NCBI GenBank assembly: GCA_019637105.1
Contig: JAHBWF010000008.1
Coordinates: forward strand, 37,226 to 101,225
DNA length: 64,000 nt
Direction: 5' to 3'
Source: Labilithrix sp.
GTDB taxonomy: Bacteria > Myxococcota_A > Polyangia > Polyangiales > Polyangiaceae
Shown: positions 1 through 7,129 of the stretch, in pieces
How the letters are laid out: each line of letters begins with the position of its first letter
Numbering within the stretch: the stretch's first letter is position 1
Program-made: the position numbers and the translations under genes
Notes under the pieces: generated by a model
Seen by the model: the letters and a program-made list of their open reading frames with translations, nothing else
Database searches by the model: none
What the model was told of the DNA's origin: nothing

Positions 1-2
1 GC

Positions 3-575
3 GACCTCGGGCGCGCCGCCCACGGCTTCGAGGAGACGCGCGAGCTCACGCGCGATCCGACCCTCGCGGCCGACGCCACGAGCGCGCTCGCGATCGTCCG
101 CTCGGAGGTGGCGCGCCGTCGCTCGCGCGCCGGCGAGTCGGTCGAGCTCCAGCACGGCTCGTCGCTCGGCCGGTCGATCGTCGAGCTGTTGCCGGAGAAC
201 GCGTGGGCCGTCATCGCCGCCGCCATGACGCTCGCGCTCTCCGCCGCCATCCTGACGCGCCGGCGCGCCGCGTTCCCGCGCGCCAAGGTCGCCGCGACGA
301 CGTCCGCCGCGATCGCCGGCGCGCTCATGCTCGGCACGTCGGCGCTGGCGTGGGCCGCCCGCGACGCGCGCCTGCACCTGCGCGAGGGCGTGGTCATCGC
401 GCCGAACGCGCGGCTCCTCGACGCCCGGCACCTCGCGATGGACGGCGTCGCCCCCGTGCCCGAGGGCGCGCGCGCGCGGATCGTCGACGAGAGCGCCGGC
501 TTCAGCCACGTCGTCGTCGGCGAGGCGGACGGCTACCTCCCGTCGAGCGCCGTCCTCCCGCTCGCCCGGCGCTAG
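3..575 (+). CDS. BatE-like TPR/SH3 protein, C-terminal part (5' truncated)
   Basis: The reading frame is open from the window edge, so only the C-terminal ~190 residues are present. The first visible stretch looks like the end of a tetratricopeptide helix pair. Two hydrophobic segments follow, at about 209-257 and 292-355 nt. A small extracytoplasmic domain closes the protein, containing GARARIVDESAGFSHV and DGYLPSSAV, which resembles a bacterial SH3 fold. TPR, two membrane helices and SH3 is the layout of BatE/aerotolerance proteins encoded with MoxR and vWA (BatA/BatB) genes. Those partners would lie upstream, outside the window, so the assignment is an inference from layout. The internal ATG near position 225 and the GTG at 108 are not the true start, because coding-like sequence continues to the edge. 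Confidence 0.6.
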   Translation, partial: DLGRAAHGFEETRELTRDPTLAADATSALAIVRSEVARRRSRAGESVELQHGSSLGRSIVELLPENAWAVIAAAMTLALSAAILTRRRAAFPRAKVAATTSAAIAGALMLGTSALAWAARDARLHLREGVVIAPNARLLDARHLAMDGVAPVPEGARARIVDESAGFSHVVVGEADGYLPSSAVLPLARR

Positions 576-655
576 CGGCGGCCGGCGGCGGCGACGGGAG
601 GGCGCTTGGCTCGCCGGTGTCTCGCGGTGGTCCGACGAACCATGGCCTCAGGACG

Positions 656-1543
656 CTAGAGCGTCTTGAACCAGGCCCACGAGTGGGCCGCCGCCTCTCC
701 GTAGAGCGGGTAGTGGGGCTGGTTGGGCACGACGCAGAAGACGACCGGCTTGCCCGCCGCGCAGCCGTCGTACGCCTCGCAGATCGCCGGAGACGACGGG
801 CTCCGGGTCTGCTGACACCCGGCGCGGCTCGCCCAGTAGGCCGCGCCGAACTCGCCGCCGCCGGGATCGTCGAGCGCGCCGTGCGTCACGAACGTCGCGA
901 GCCCGATCGCGTTGGGGCAGTCGACGGCGCCGGCGCCGTCGCGCGTCTGCGGCGCGCCGCCGGCGTGGATCGCCATCGCCGAGAGGAGGCCGGGCTTCTT
1001 GCAGGCGATCTCGTTGAGCTGGTAGCCGCCCTTGCTGTAGCCGAAGCCCCAGATCTTCGACGCGTCGATCGAGAAGCGCTCCTTCAACGCGAGGATCATG
1101 ACCTCGATGAGCCGCTGGTCGCGGTTCTGATCGTACGGCGTGAAGAGGTCCACCGAGCCCTCCGGGTAGGCGACGATCGCCTCGTCGCCGGTCGACGCCT
1201 CGAGCTTCGCGAACGCGACGAACCCCGCCGCGGTCCCGCCGTCGCCGTGGAGCGCGAGGATCAGCGGATAGGAGCGCGCGGCGTCGTACGTCTTCGGGAC
1301 GGAGAGGACGTACGTGCGCGGGGCGCCGTCGACGTCGATCGTCTCGGTCGTCGTGTTCATCTTCGACTCGGCCGGGGGCGGGTCGGTCGTCTCGCCGTCT
1401 CGCGTGCCGGAGTCGTCCTCGGGTCGGTCGCCGGCGTCGGCCTGCGACGAATCGCCGGGCGTGCTCGCCGGCTCGTCGTCGGAGCACGCTCCCATCAGGC
1501 ACAACGCGAAGACGGCGCTCAAGCCATGAAACCAAGATCGCAT
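656..1543 (-). CDS. Secreted esterase / PHB depolymerase-like lipoprotein (LpqC type)
   Basis: A 295-residue alpha/beta hydrolase. The start is the ATG at 1543, with GAAGGG just upstream and a lipoprotein signal ending LMGAC (Cys20). An Asp/Ser/Thr-rich linker of about 40 residues follows, as in exported myxobacterial lipoproteins. The catalytic domain shows the oxyanion-type ALHGDGG, the nucleophile elbow GYSKG (GxSxG) and a late NQPHYPLYG that would supply the His; the Asp is probably in HGALDDP. Such enzymes cleave feruloyl, acetyl or polyhydroxyalkanoate esters outside the cell, and the substrate cannot be told from sequence. It stands alone and is transcribed away from the 1709 gene; the two starts are about 165 bp apart. 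Confidence 0.78.
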   Translation of the reverse strand: MRSWFHGLSAVFALCLMGACSDDEPASTPGDSSQADAGDRPEDDSGTRDGETTDPPPAESKMNTTTETIDVDGAPRTYVLSVPKTYDAARSYPLILALHGDGGTAAGFVAFAKLEASTGDEAIVAYPEGSVDLFTPYDQNRDQRLIEVMILALKERFSIDASKIWGFGYSKGGYQLNEIACKKPGLLSAMAIHAGGAPQTRDGAGAVDCPNAIGLATFVTHGALDDPGGGEFGAAYWASRAGCQQTRSPSSPAICEAYDGCAAGKPVVFCVVPNQPHYPLYGEAAAHSWAWFKTL

Positions 1544-1708
1544 CCCTTCAGCGTAGTCATCTCCGGCCGGTTCGTCAGGGTCCAACCGGCGGCGGGGCGT
1601 CGCTCGATCGGACGACGCCCGCTCCCCGCCGCGCTCCCCCGACCCGTGCGCGGGCACGGGCTCCGAGCTTCGCCCACGGAGGCGTCGCAACTTGGTAGCC
1701 TGGTCGAG

Positions 1709-2554
1709 ATGTGGCCCCTGCTCCTCGGCGCGCTGGCGACCGCCGCGCCCGACCCGCGCGACACGGACGGCGACGGCATCCCCGACGTGGAGGAGGACAC
1801 GAACCACAACGGCGTCGTCGATCCGGGCGAGAGCGATCCGCGGAGCGCCGACACCGACCACGACAACGTCCCCGACGCCGTGGAGCGCGAGCTCGGCACC
1901 GATCCGCGCCGCGCGTCGGACGTCCCGCCGATCCCGGAGCCGCTCTACATCGATCTCATCCGCAACCTCGGCTCGGGCCGCGGCGAGCTCGAGGCGAACG
2001 TGCTCGCCACGACCTCGTTCGACGCGGTCGCGTGGGCGCCCGAGATCGAGTACACGCCCCTGCCCGGCTTTGGGCTCGAGCTCGAGCTCCCGCTCAGGAA
2101 CGGGGAGCTCGAGGCGATCAAGGGCGGCGCCCAGGCGACGCTCGGGTCCATCGACACGCGGCGGCTCGAGGTCGGCGCCCTCGGCATCTACGAGCACTCG
2201 CTCGACGGGCGAGAGCGGCGGGCGTCGCTCACCGCGGTGACCGGCGTGCGCTTCTCCCACATGCTGCAGGGGCTCGTGATCGTCGGGCCCACCGTCGACT
2301 TCGGGCCGTCGCGGCCCGCGCCGGGCGCGACCCTGCACCCGAGCCTCTTCGCGCAGGCGAGCCGCTACTTCACCGCCGGCGTCGAGCTCGGCTACCGCGT
2401 CGCGCGCGACGAGCGCACCGTCGCGACGGTGCTCCCCCAGGTCCACGTCAACCCGCTCTCTCAGCTCAAGGTGCAGCTCGGCATGGGCGTGAACGCGCGC
2501 GTCGGGCTGAACGTGCGTCCGCTCGCCGCCCTCCGCGTCTCGGTCGAGCACTGA
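1709..2554 (+). CDS. Exported protein with thrombospondin type 3 (Ca-binding) repeats and a beta-rich outer-membrane-like domain
   Basis: A 281-residue protein. The ATG at 1709 is followed by a short hydrophobic leader (WPLLLGALATAA). Immediately after come two Asp-rich calcium loops, DTDGDGIPDVEED and DTDHDNVPDAVE, typical of thrombospondin type 3 repeats. The remaining ~200 residues alternate polar and hydrophobic positions with many aromatic strand ends, for example GFGLELELPL, and the last residues are LRVSVEH. This suggests a small beta-barrel in the outer membrane, similar to transporter-like proteins of myxobacteria. The exact function is not recognised. No clear ribosome binding site precedes the start. 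Confidence 0.7.
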   Translation: MWPLLLGALATAAPDPRDTDGDGIPDVEEDTNHNGVVDPGESDPRSADTDHDNVPDAVERELGTDPRRASDVPPIPEPLYIDLIRNLGSGRGELEANVLATTSFDAVAWAPEIEYTPLPGFGLELELPLRNGELEAIKGGAQATLGSIDTRRLEVGALGIYEHSLDGRERRASLTAVTGVRFSHMLQGLVIVGPTVDFGPSRPAPGATLHPSLFAQASRYFTAGVELGYRVARDERTVATVLPQVHVNPLSQLKVQLGMGVNARVGLNVRPLAALRVSVEH

Positions 2555-2652
2555 CGGCGCGCCCGCGCCGGGAGGACGCGCCCGCGGACTTGCAGGGGCG
2601 CGAGACGCGCGTAGACTAACGGTAACTAACGACCGCTACCCTCCGCTAGTAT

Positions 2653-2674
2653 CCCGAGCCCGCAAGGGCTCGGG
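2653..2674. promoter_or_regulatory. Perfect 9-bp hairpin with GCAA tetraloop upstream of the RES/Xre pair
   Basis: CCCGAGCCC-GCAA-GGGCTCGGG is a perfect inverted repeat 47 bp before the antitoxin ATG and about 100 bp after the preceding stop. It has no T-run. It could terminate the upstream gene, act as an RNA leader hairpin (the loop is of the stable GNRA type), or be an operator bound by the antitoxin, as autoregulated toxin-antitoxin operons usually have palindromic operators. Confidence 0.45.
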
Positions 2675-2720
2675 CACGGGAAACGAGACTCAGGACGCTG
2701 GCTCTCGACCGTCCGAAGGC

Positions 2721-3485
2721 ATGACGATGACGACCCTCGCCGCGAAGCTCAGCACCCACGCCCAGGCGGAGCTCGTCGAGCTCGGCCGCGCCGCAGAGCG
2801 AGCGTCGCGCGGCCGGCCGGCGCCGGCCGAGGTGGGGCTCAAGGGCCGCTCCCCCGTCGCCGAGGACGAGGTCGTCGTGATCGTCCTGAGCCGCCACGCC
2901 GCGCTGGTGAGCCGCGTGACCGTCAAGGGGCGGGCGCTCGACGTCCGCGAGCTCCGCCGCCGCCTCGCCGGGGCCGAGGTCGCGGTGGAGCGCTTCGTCG
3001 ACGCGCACCGGGACGTCGCCCCGCCGCGGCTCGCGCGCAGCGAGGCGGCGATGCTCGACGACGCCGGCTTCGTCGACGCGACGACCGAGGCCGGCGGCGC
3101 GCTCGAGCGGTCCCGCATCGAGCTCGACATCCTGCTCGCCGAGAGCCTCACGCTCGAGGAGGCCGCCCGCGCGCTCGCGGTGAGCACCGGCCGCCTCCGC
3201 CAGCGGCTCGGGCCGACGTCGCGCACGCTCTACGGGATCAAGGACGGGCGGGCGTGGCGCATCCCGAAGTTCCAGTTCGCGTCGAAGGGCAAGCTGGTCC
3301 GCGGGATCGAGCGCGTCCTGCCGCGCCTCCGGCCGGACGCCCACCCGCTCGCCGTCGCGGCCTGGTTCTCGACCCCGCATCAAGACCTCGTCGTCGGCGA
3401 CCGTGAGGAGCGCGTCACTCCGCGCGCGTGGCTCCTCGCGGGGCGCGATCCGAACGTCGTGGCCGAGCTCGCCGAGGAAGTCTGA
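2721..3485 (+). CDS. Antitoxin-like protein partnered with a RES toxin (Xre/MbcA/ParS-type, long form)
   Basis: 254 residues, beginning MTMTTLAAKL. The likely helix-turn-helix or recognition region is the central LTLEEAARALAVSTGRLRQR, followed by RTLYGIKDGRAWRIPKFQF, which reads like an excisionase/MerR-type wing. The C-terminal ~70 residues (VLPRLRPDAHPLAVAAWFSTPHQDL, then TPRAWLLAGRDPNVVAELAEE) match the conserved C-terminal region of MbcA/Xre/ParS antitoxins, which fits over the active site of the partner toxin. The N-terminal ~110 residues are extra compared with the usual 120-160-residue antitoxins. The toxin starts 3 bp downstream, so the two are co-translated. The family call rests mainly on the C-terminal pattern and on the neighbour. 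Confidence 0.72.
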   Translation: MTMTTLAAKLSTHAQAELVELGRAAERASRGRPAPAEVGLKGRSPVAEDEVVVIVLSRHAALVSRVTVKGRALDVRELRRRLAGAEVAVERFVDAHRDVAPPRLARSEAAMLDDAGFVDATTEAGGALERSRIELDILLAESLTLEEAARALAVSTGRLRQRLGPTSRTLYGIKDGRAWRIPKFQFASKGKLVRGIERVLPRLRPDAHPLAVAAWFSTPHQDLVVGDREERVTPRAWLLAGRDPNVVAELAEEV

Positions 3486-3488
3486 CGG

Positions 3489-4103
3489 GTGGCGAAGCTC
3501 CCCGAGCCGCCCCGGCCGCTCACCACGCCTCCCGAGACGAAGCTCCTCCTCGCGGGCGCCCGCCTCTGGCGCATCTACATGCGCGGCGGCCGGCGCCCGA
3601 CGAGCTTCGGCGACTTCCGCGCGTTCGGCCCGACGAGCTCGCGCTTCGACCATCACGACACGCCGCCGCGCGTGCAGGCGAAGGGCATCCTCTACGCCGC
3701 CGACGATCCGACGACGTGCCTGGCGGAGGCGTTCCAGGCGACGCGCGTGATCGATCGACACGCGGGCGAGCCGTGGCTCGTCGGCTTCGAGACGGCGCGC
3801 GACCTGACGCTCCTCGACCTGACCGGCGCGTGGCCGACGCGCGCCGGCGCGTCGATGGCGATCAACTCGGGCCCGCGGCCTCGGGCGCGCCGCTGGTCGC
3901 AGGCGATCTACGACGCGTACGCGGGCGTCGAGGGGCTCTGGTACGCCTCGTCGATGCACGCCAACCGACCGTCGGTCGCCCTCTACGAGCGCGCCGAGGC
4001 GGCGGTGCCGAAGACGCCGTCGTTCCACCGCGCGCTGTCGGATCCGGCGATCCGCGGGCGGATCGACGCGGCCGCGATGCGCCTCGGCTACCGGCTCGTC
4101 TGA
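3489..4103 (+). CDS. RES domain toxin (NAD+-degrading family)
   Basis: 204 residues with a GTG start just after the antitoxin stop. The RES signature is complete: Arg28 in LWRIY, a second Arg/Ser/Phe block (FGPTSSRFD), ILYAADDPTTCLAEAF containing Tyr69 and Glu80, and LWYASSMHANRPSVALYE containing Ser154/155. Family members (MbcT, RES_Pp) fold like ADP-ribosyltransferases and destroy NAD+ when not held by their antitoxin. Length and gene order (antitoxin first, toxin second) match type II RES-Xre systems. Nothing looks missing, so the toxin is probably active. Confidence 0.88.
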   Translation: MAKLPEPPRPLTTPPETKLLLAGARLWRIYMRGGRRPTSFGDFRAFGPTSSRFDHHDTPPRVQAKGILYAADDPTTCLAEAFQATRVIDRHAGEPWLVGFETARDLTLLDLTGAWPTRAGASMAINSGPRPRARRWSQAIYDAYAGVEGLWYASSMHANRPSVALYERAEAAVPKTPSFHRALSDPAIRGRIDAAAMRLGYRLV

Positions 4104-4240
4104 GGGTCGGGATCGCGCCCTTCGACGCCCTGCGGCGAGCGCCCGGCCGCTCGGCCGTGACGCGGCGCCTCGGACGGCCGAGCCGTTCGTGCTCGCAACG
4201 ATGGACCTCTCGCGCGAGCTGATTCATAGTCCGGCCTTCG

Positions 4241-5872
4241 ATGAGCCCCGCGTTCGTCACAGAGTGGCTGAACTTGGCCGTCCGCTGGATCCACGTCATC
4301 GCCGGGATCATGTGGATCGGCAGCTCGCTGTTCTTCAACTGGCTCGACGCCAGGATCGAGAAGAACGAGCGCACCAAGGAGAAGGGCATCGAGGGCGAGC
4401 TCTGGATGGTCCACTCCGGCGGCTTCTACGACGTCGAGAAGACGCTCGTCGCGCCCAAGGTGATGCCCAAGCACCTCCACTGGTTCAAGTGGGAGGCGAT
4501 GTTCACGATGCTCTCGGGCTGGCTCCTGCTCGACATCGTGTTCTTCCAGGGCGGCGCCGTCACGCTCGTCGATCCGAACGTCTCCGACCTCTCTCCCGCC
4601 GCCGCGGTCGCGCTGTCGATCGGCGTGCTCGTCGCGTCGTGGTTCGTCTACGACCTGCTCTGGCGCTCTCCCTTGACGGCGAACGTGCCCGTCGGCGCGG
4701 CGATCACCTACGGCCTCGTCGTCGGCGTCCTGTTCTTCCTCGCCCACAAGGTCAGCGGACGCGCCGCGTTCCTCCTGACGGGCGGGATGATGGGCACGTG
4801 GATGGCGACCAACGTCTGGGTGCACATCATCCCCGCGCAGAAGGGCCTGGTGAAGGCCGTCACCGAGGGCCGGAAGCCGGACGAGAAGCTCGCCAAGCAC
4901 GCCAAGACGCGCTCGCGGCACAACAACTACATGACCTATCCCGTGGTGCTCATCATGTTGAGCAACCACTTCCCCGGCGTCTACGGCCACCCGCACAACT
5001 GGGTCATCCTCGCCGGGCTCATCGTCCTCGGCGCCTCCATCCGCCACCTCCAGAACGTCAAGAAGGAGCTCGCGCCGGGGATCCTCGTCGCGGTCCTCCT
5101 GGTGCTCCTGACGATCGCGCACTCGTCGCTCACCACGGCCCCGACGAGCGCGGGCGGCGCCGGCGCCGATCCGACCGCGCCGCTCACGCCGACGACGCCC
5201 CAGACGCAGGGCGGCCCGGAGAAGGTCGCCAACGAGTCGGTGGTCGGCGTCGTGAAGGGCACGGTGAACCTCGAGGGGACGCCGCCGCCGAACAAGGTCC
5301 TCAACGTCGGGACGTGCACGAGCGACGTCCAGGGTCCCGTCACCTCGGACGCCGTCCTCTCGAAGGACGGGAAGCTCCAGAACGCGTTCGTCTGGATCAA
5401 GATCGGGCTCGACGCCTACAAGGGCCCGGCCGCCCCCGGCGATCCCGTCGTCATCGACCAGAAGGGCTGCATGTACAAGCCCCACGTCGTCGGCGCTCGC
5501 GTCGGGCAGAAGGTCGTCTTCCTCAACAGCGATCCGGTCCTGCACAACGTGCGGGCGGTCGCGGAGACGAACGCGACCTTCAACGACATGATGCCGACGA
5601 AGGACATGCGCCTCGAGAAGGTCTTCGACAAGACCGAGGTCCCCGTCCGCGCGAAGTGCGACGTCCACCCCTGGATGAGCGCGTTCGTCGGCGTCGTCCC
5701 CCACCCGTTCTACGCGGTGAGCGGCGAGGCCGGCGAGTTCTCGCTCGTGAACGTGCCGGAGGGGACGTACGAGATCGAGGCGTGGCACGAGGTCTTCGGC
5801 CGTCAGACCCAGAAGATCACGGTCAAGGCCCGCGAGACCGCGCCGGTCTCGCTGACCTTCCGGGTCGAGTAG
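4241..5872 (+). CDS. puuD: PuuD-type membrane urate hydroxylase fused to a C-terminal cupredoxin
   Basis: 543 residues. Residues 1-300 are a polytopic membrane domain of the PuuD/DUF989 urate hydroxylase family, with WIHVIAGIMWIGSSLFFNWLD, WMVHSGGFYDVEK, HWFKWEAMFTMLSGW and HNNYMTYPVVLIMLSNHF. Known PuuD proteins oxidise urate to 5-hydroxyisourate and pass electrons to a C-terminal cytochrome c. Here no CxxCH is present. After a Pro/Thr linker (300-330) comes a plastocyanin-like domain with candidate copper ligands His435 (DPVLHNV), Cys473, His476 and Met479 (CDVHPWM). A short carboxypeptidase-regulatory-like beta sandwich ends the protein (about 490-543). The downstream uraH and alc-uraD genes process the product, which supports the urate assignment. 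A blue copper site replacing the heme is an inference from these ligands. Confidence 0.88.
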   Translation: MSPAFVTEWLNLAVRWIHVIAGIMWIGSSLFFNWLDARIEKNERTKEKGIEGELWMVHSGGFYDVEKTLVAPKVMPKHLHWFKWEAMFTMLSGWLLLDIVFFQGGAVTLVDPNVSDLSPAAAVALSIGVLVASWFVYDLLWRSPLTANVPVGAAITYGLVVGVLFFLAHKVSGRAAFLLTGGMMGTWMATNVWVHIIPAQKGLVKAVTEGRKPDEKLAKHAKTRSRHNNYMTYPVVLIMLSNHFPGVYGHPHNWVILAGLIVLGASIRHLQNVKKELAPGILVAVLLVLLTIAHSSLTTAPTSAGGAGADPTAPLTPTTPQTQGGPEKVANESVVGVVKGTVNLEGTPPPNKVLNVGTCTSDVQGPVTSDAVLSKDGKLQNAFVWIKIGLDAYKGPAAPGDPVVIDQKGCMYKPHVVGARVGQKVVFLNSDPVLHNVRAVAETNATFNDMMPTKDMRLEKVFDKTEVPVRAKCDVHPWMSAFVGVVPHPFYAVSGEAGEFSLVNVPEGTYEIEAWHEVFGRQTQKITVKARETAPVSLTFRVE

Positions 5873-5914
5873 ACCTTCCCGCGGGCCGTGGGCGACCTGC
5901 TATCGTCGAGCTCG

Positions 5915-6784
5915 GTGAGCCGTCGCGCGCGATCGAGCCCGGGCTTTCTCACGGCGGCGCTGCTCGCCGTCGCGGCGCCGGCGTGCTCGCTCCTGTTCGC
6001 GACCGACCTCGACGGCGCGCGCGGCGCGGCGGACCCCGACGCCGAAGCCGCCGAGGCGGCCGCCGACGCTCTGACCGACGGCGAGCGCGACGACGTCGCC
6101 CCGCGCGACGGCGGCGACGGCGGCGACGCCGACGCGGGCTCGCGAGGGTGCGCGTCGTACGATCCGGCTCCCGACTTCTGCGAGGACTTCGACGACGGGC
6201 CGCTCGCGCGCGGCTGGACCAAGCTCCAGGAGCAGAGCGGGACGCTCGCGTTCGACCCGCTCGCCTACTCGCCGCCGCGGTCGGGCCGCGCCAACCTGAA
6301 CGATGCGCCGAGCTGCTCGTACACGCGCTTCGAGCGGAGCATCTCCGGCGTCGGGTCGAAGCGCGTCGAGGTCCGCGCGCAGCTCCGCCCCACGGGGCCC
6401 TGGAGCCGCACCTTCACGCTCTTCACCGTGCACATCCGGTCGTGCGCCGTCCTCTTCTACGTCCACCCGAACGGCGCCGGGGCGATCGACAGCTCCTCGA
6501 TCAACATCCAGTCGGGCGACCCGTTGACGAACGACGAGCGCGACGTCAAGGGCGGCCCCAGGCTGAACGAGTGGACCGACCTCTGGTTCGAGGCCGTCCC
6601 GAACGCGACGAGCGGGAGCTCCCTCACGATCTCGTTCCACCACGAAGACGGCTCCGTCGAGGAGACGACCGTGAACGCGCCGCAGTGCCGGGTGGGTGGC
6701 GACCTCTTCGTCGCCCCGGGCTTCCACTGCGAGGACGGCACCGGCGAGGTCCGCTACGACGACGTCCGCGCCTACTGGGAGTAG
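5915..6784 (+). CDS. Secreted lipoprotein with a concanavalin/LamG-like domain
   Basis: 289 residues from a GTG at 5915; an in-frame GTG at 5888 is possible but puts extra polar residues before the leader. The signal SRRARSSPGFLTAALLAVAAPAC ends in a weak lipobox, and a long Asp/Ala-rich linker (about 30-85) follows. The globular part begins CASYDPAPDFCEDFDDG and runs GWTKLQEQSGTLAF to the end, ending GEVRYDDVRAYWE. It has paired Cys residues and the beta-sandwich pattern of LamG/glucanase-like carbohydrate-binding domains. These are common surface lipoproteins in Polyangiales, and the ligand is unknown. Placement between puuD and uraH looks incidental. It converges on uraH with only 6 bp between stops. 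Confidence 0.7.
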   Translation: MSRRARSSPGFLTAALLAVAAPACSLLFATDLDGARGAADPDAEAAEAAADALTDGERDDVAPRDGGDGGDADAGSRGCASYDPAPDFCEDFDDGPLARGWTKLQEQSGTLAFDPLAYSPPRSGRANLNDAPSCSYTRFERSISGVGSKRVEVRAQLRPTGPWSRTFTLFTVHIRSCAVLFYVHPNGAGAIDSSSINIQSGDPLTNDERDVKGGPRLNEWTDLWFEAVPNATSGSSLTISFHHEDGSVEETTVNAPQCRVGGDLFVAPGFHCEDGTGEVRYDDVRAYWE

Positions 6785-6790
6785 CGCCGC

Positions 6791-7129
6791 TCAGCTGCCG
6801 CGGTACGTCGAGTAGCCGTGCGCGCTCAGGAGGAGCGGCACGTGGTAGTGCGCGGCGGCGTCGCGGACGACGAACACGACGCTCGCCTCGGGGTAGAAGC
6901 CCTCGACGCCCTGCGCCGCGAAGTAGGCGCCGGTGTCGAACGTGACGCGGTACGTGCCGCTCGTGAGCTCCCCCTCCGGGACGAGCTCCTTCACGCGGCC
7001 GTCGGCGTCGGTCTCGGCCCGCCGGACCGGCGCGAAGACGTCGCCCTCCTTCTTCTCGAGCGCGACGGGCACGCCGGCGGCCGGGCGCCCGCGGTGGATG
7101 TCGAGCACGTGCGTCGAAACGGATTTCAT
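6791..7129 (-). CDS. uraH: 5-hydroxyisourate hydrolase
   Basis: 112 residues, the normal length for transthyretin-like HIU hydrolases. The N-terminus is STHVLDIHRGRPAAGVPV, whose first His is an active-site residue. The middle has RVTFDTGAYF, and the protein ends YHVPLLLSAHGYSTYRGS; the C-terminal YRGS tetrapeptide is the diagnostic signature of the family. The enzyme opens the ring of 5-hydroxyisourate to OHCU, the step after urate oxidation. Its ATG overlaps the stop of the upstream alc-uraD gene (ATGA), so the two are translationally coupled. Confidence 0.95.
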   Translation of the reverse strand: MKSVSTHVLDIHRGRPAAGVPVALEKKEGDVFAPVRRAETDADGRVKELVPEGELTSGTYRVTFDTGAYFAAQGVEGFYPEASVVFVVRDAAAHYHVPLLLSAHGYSTYRGS

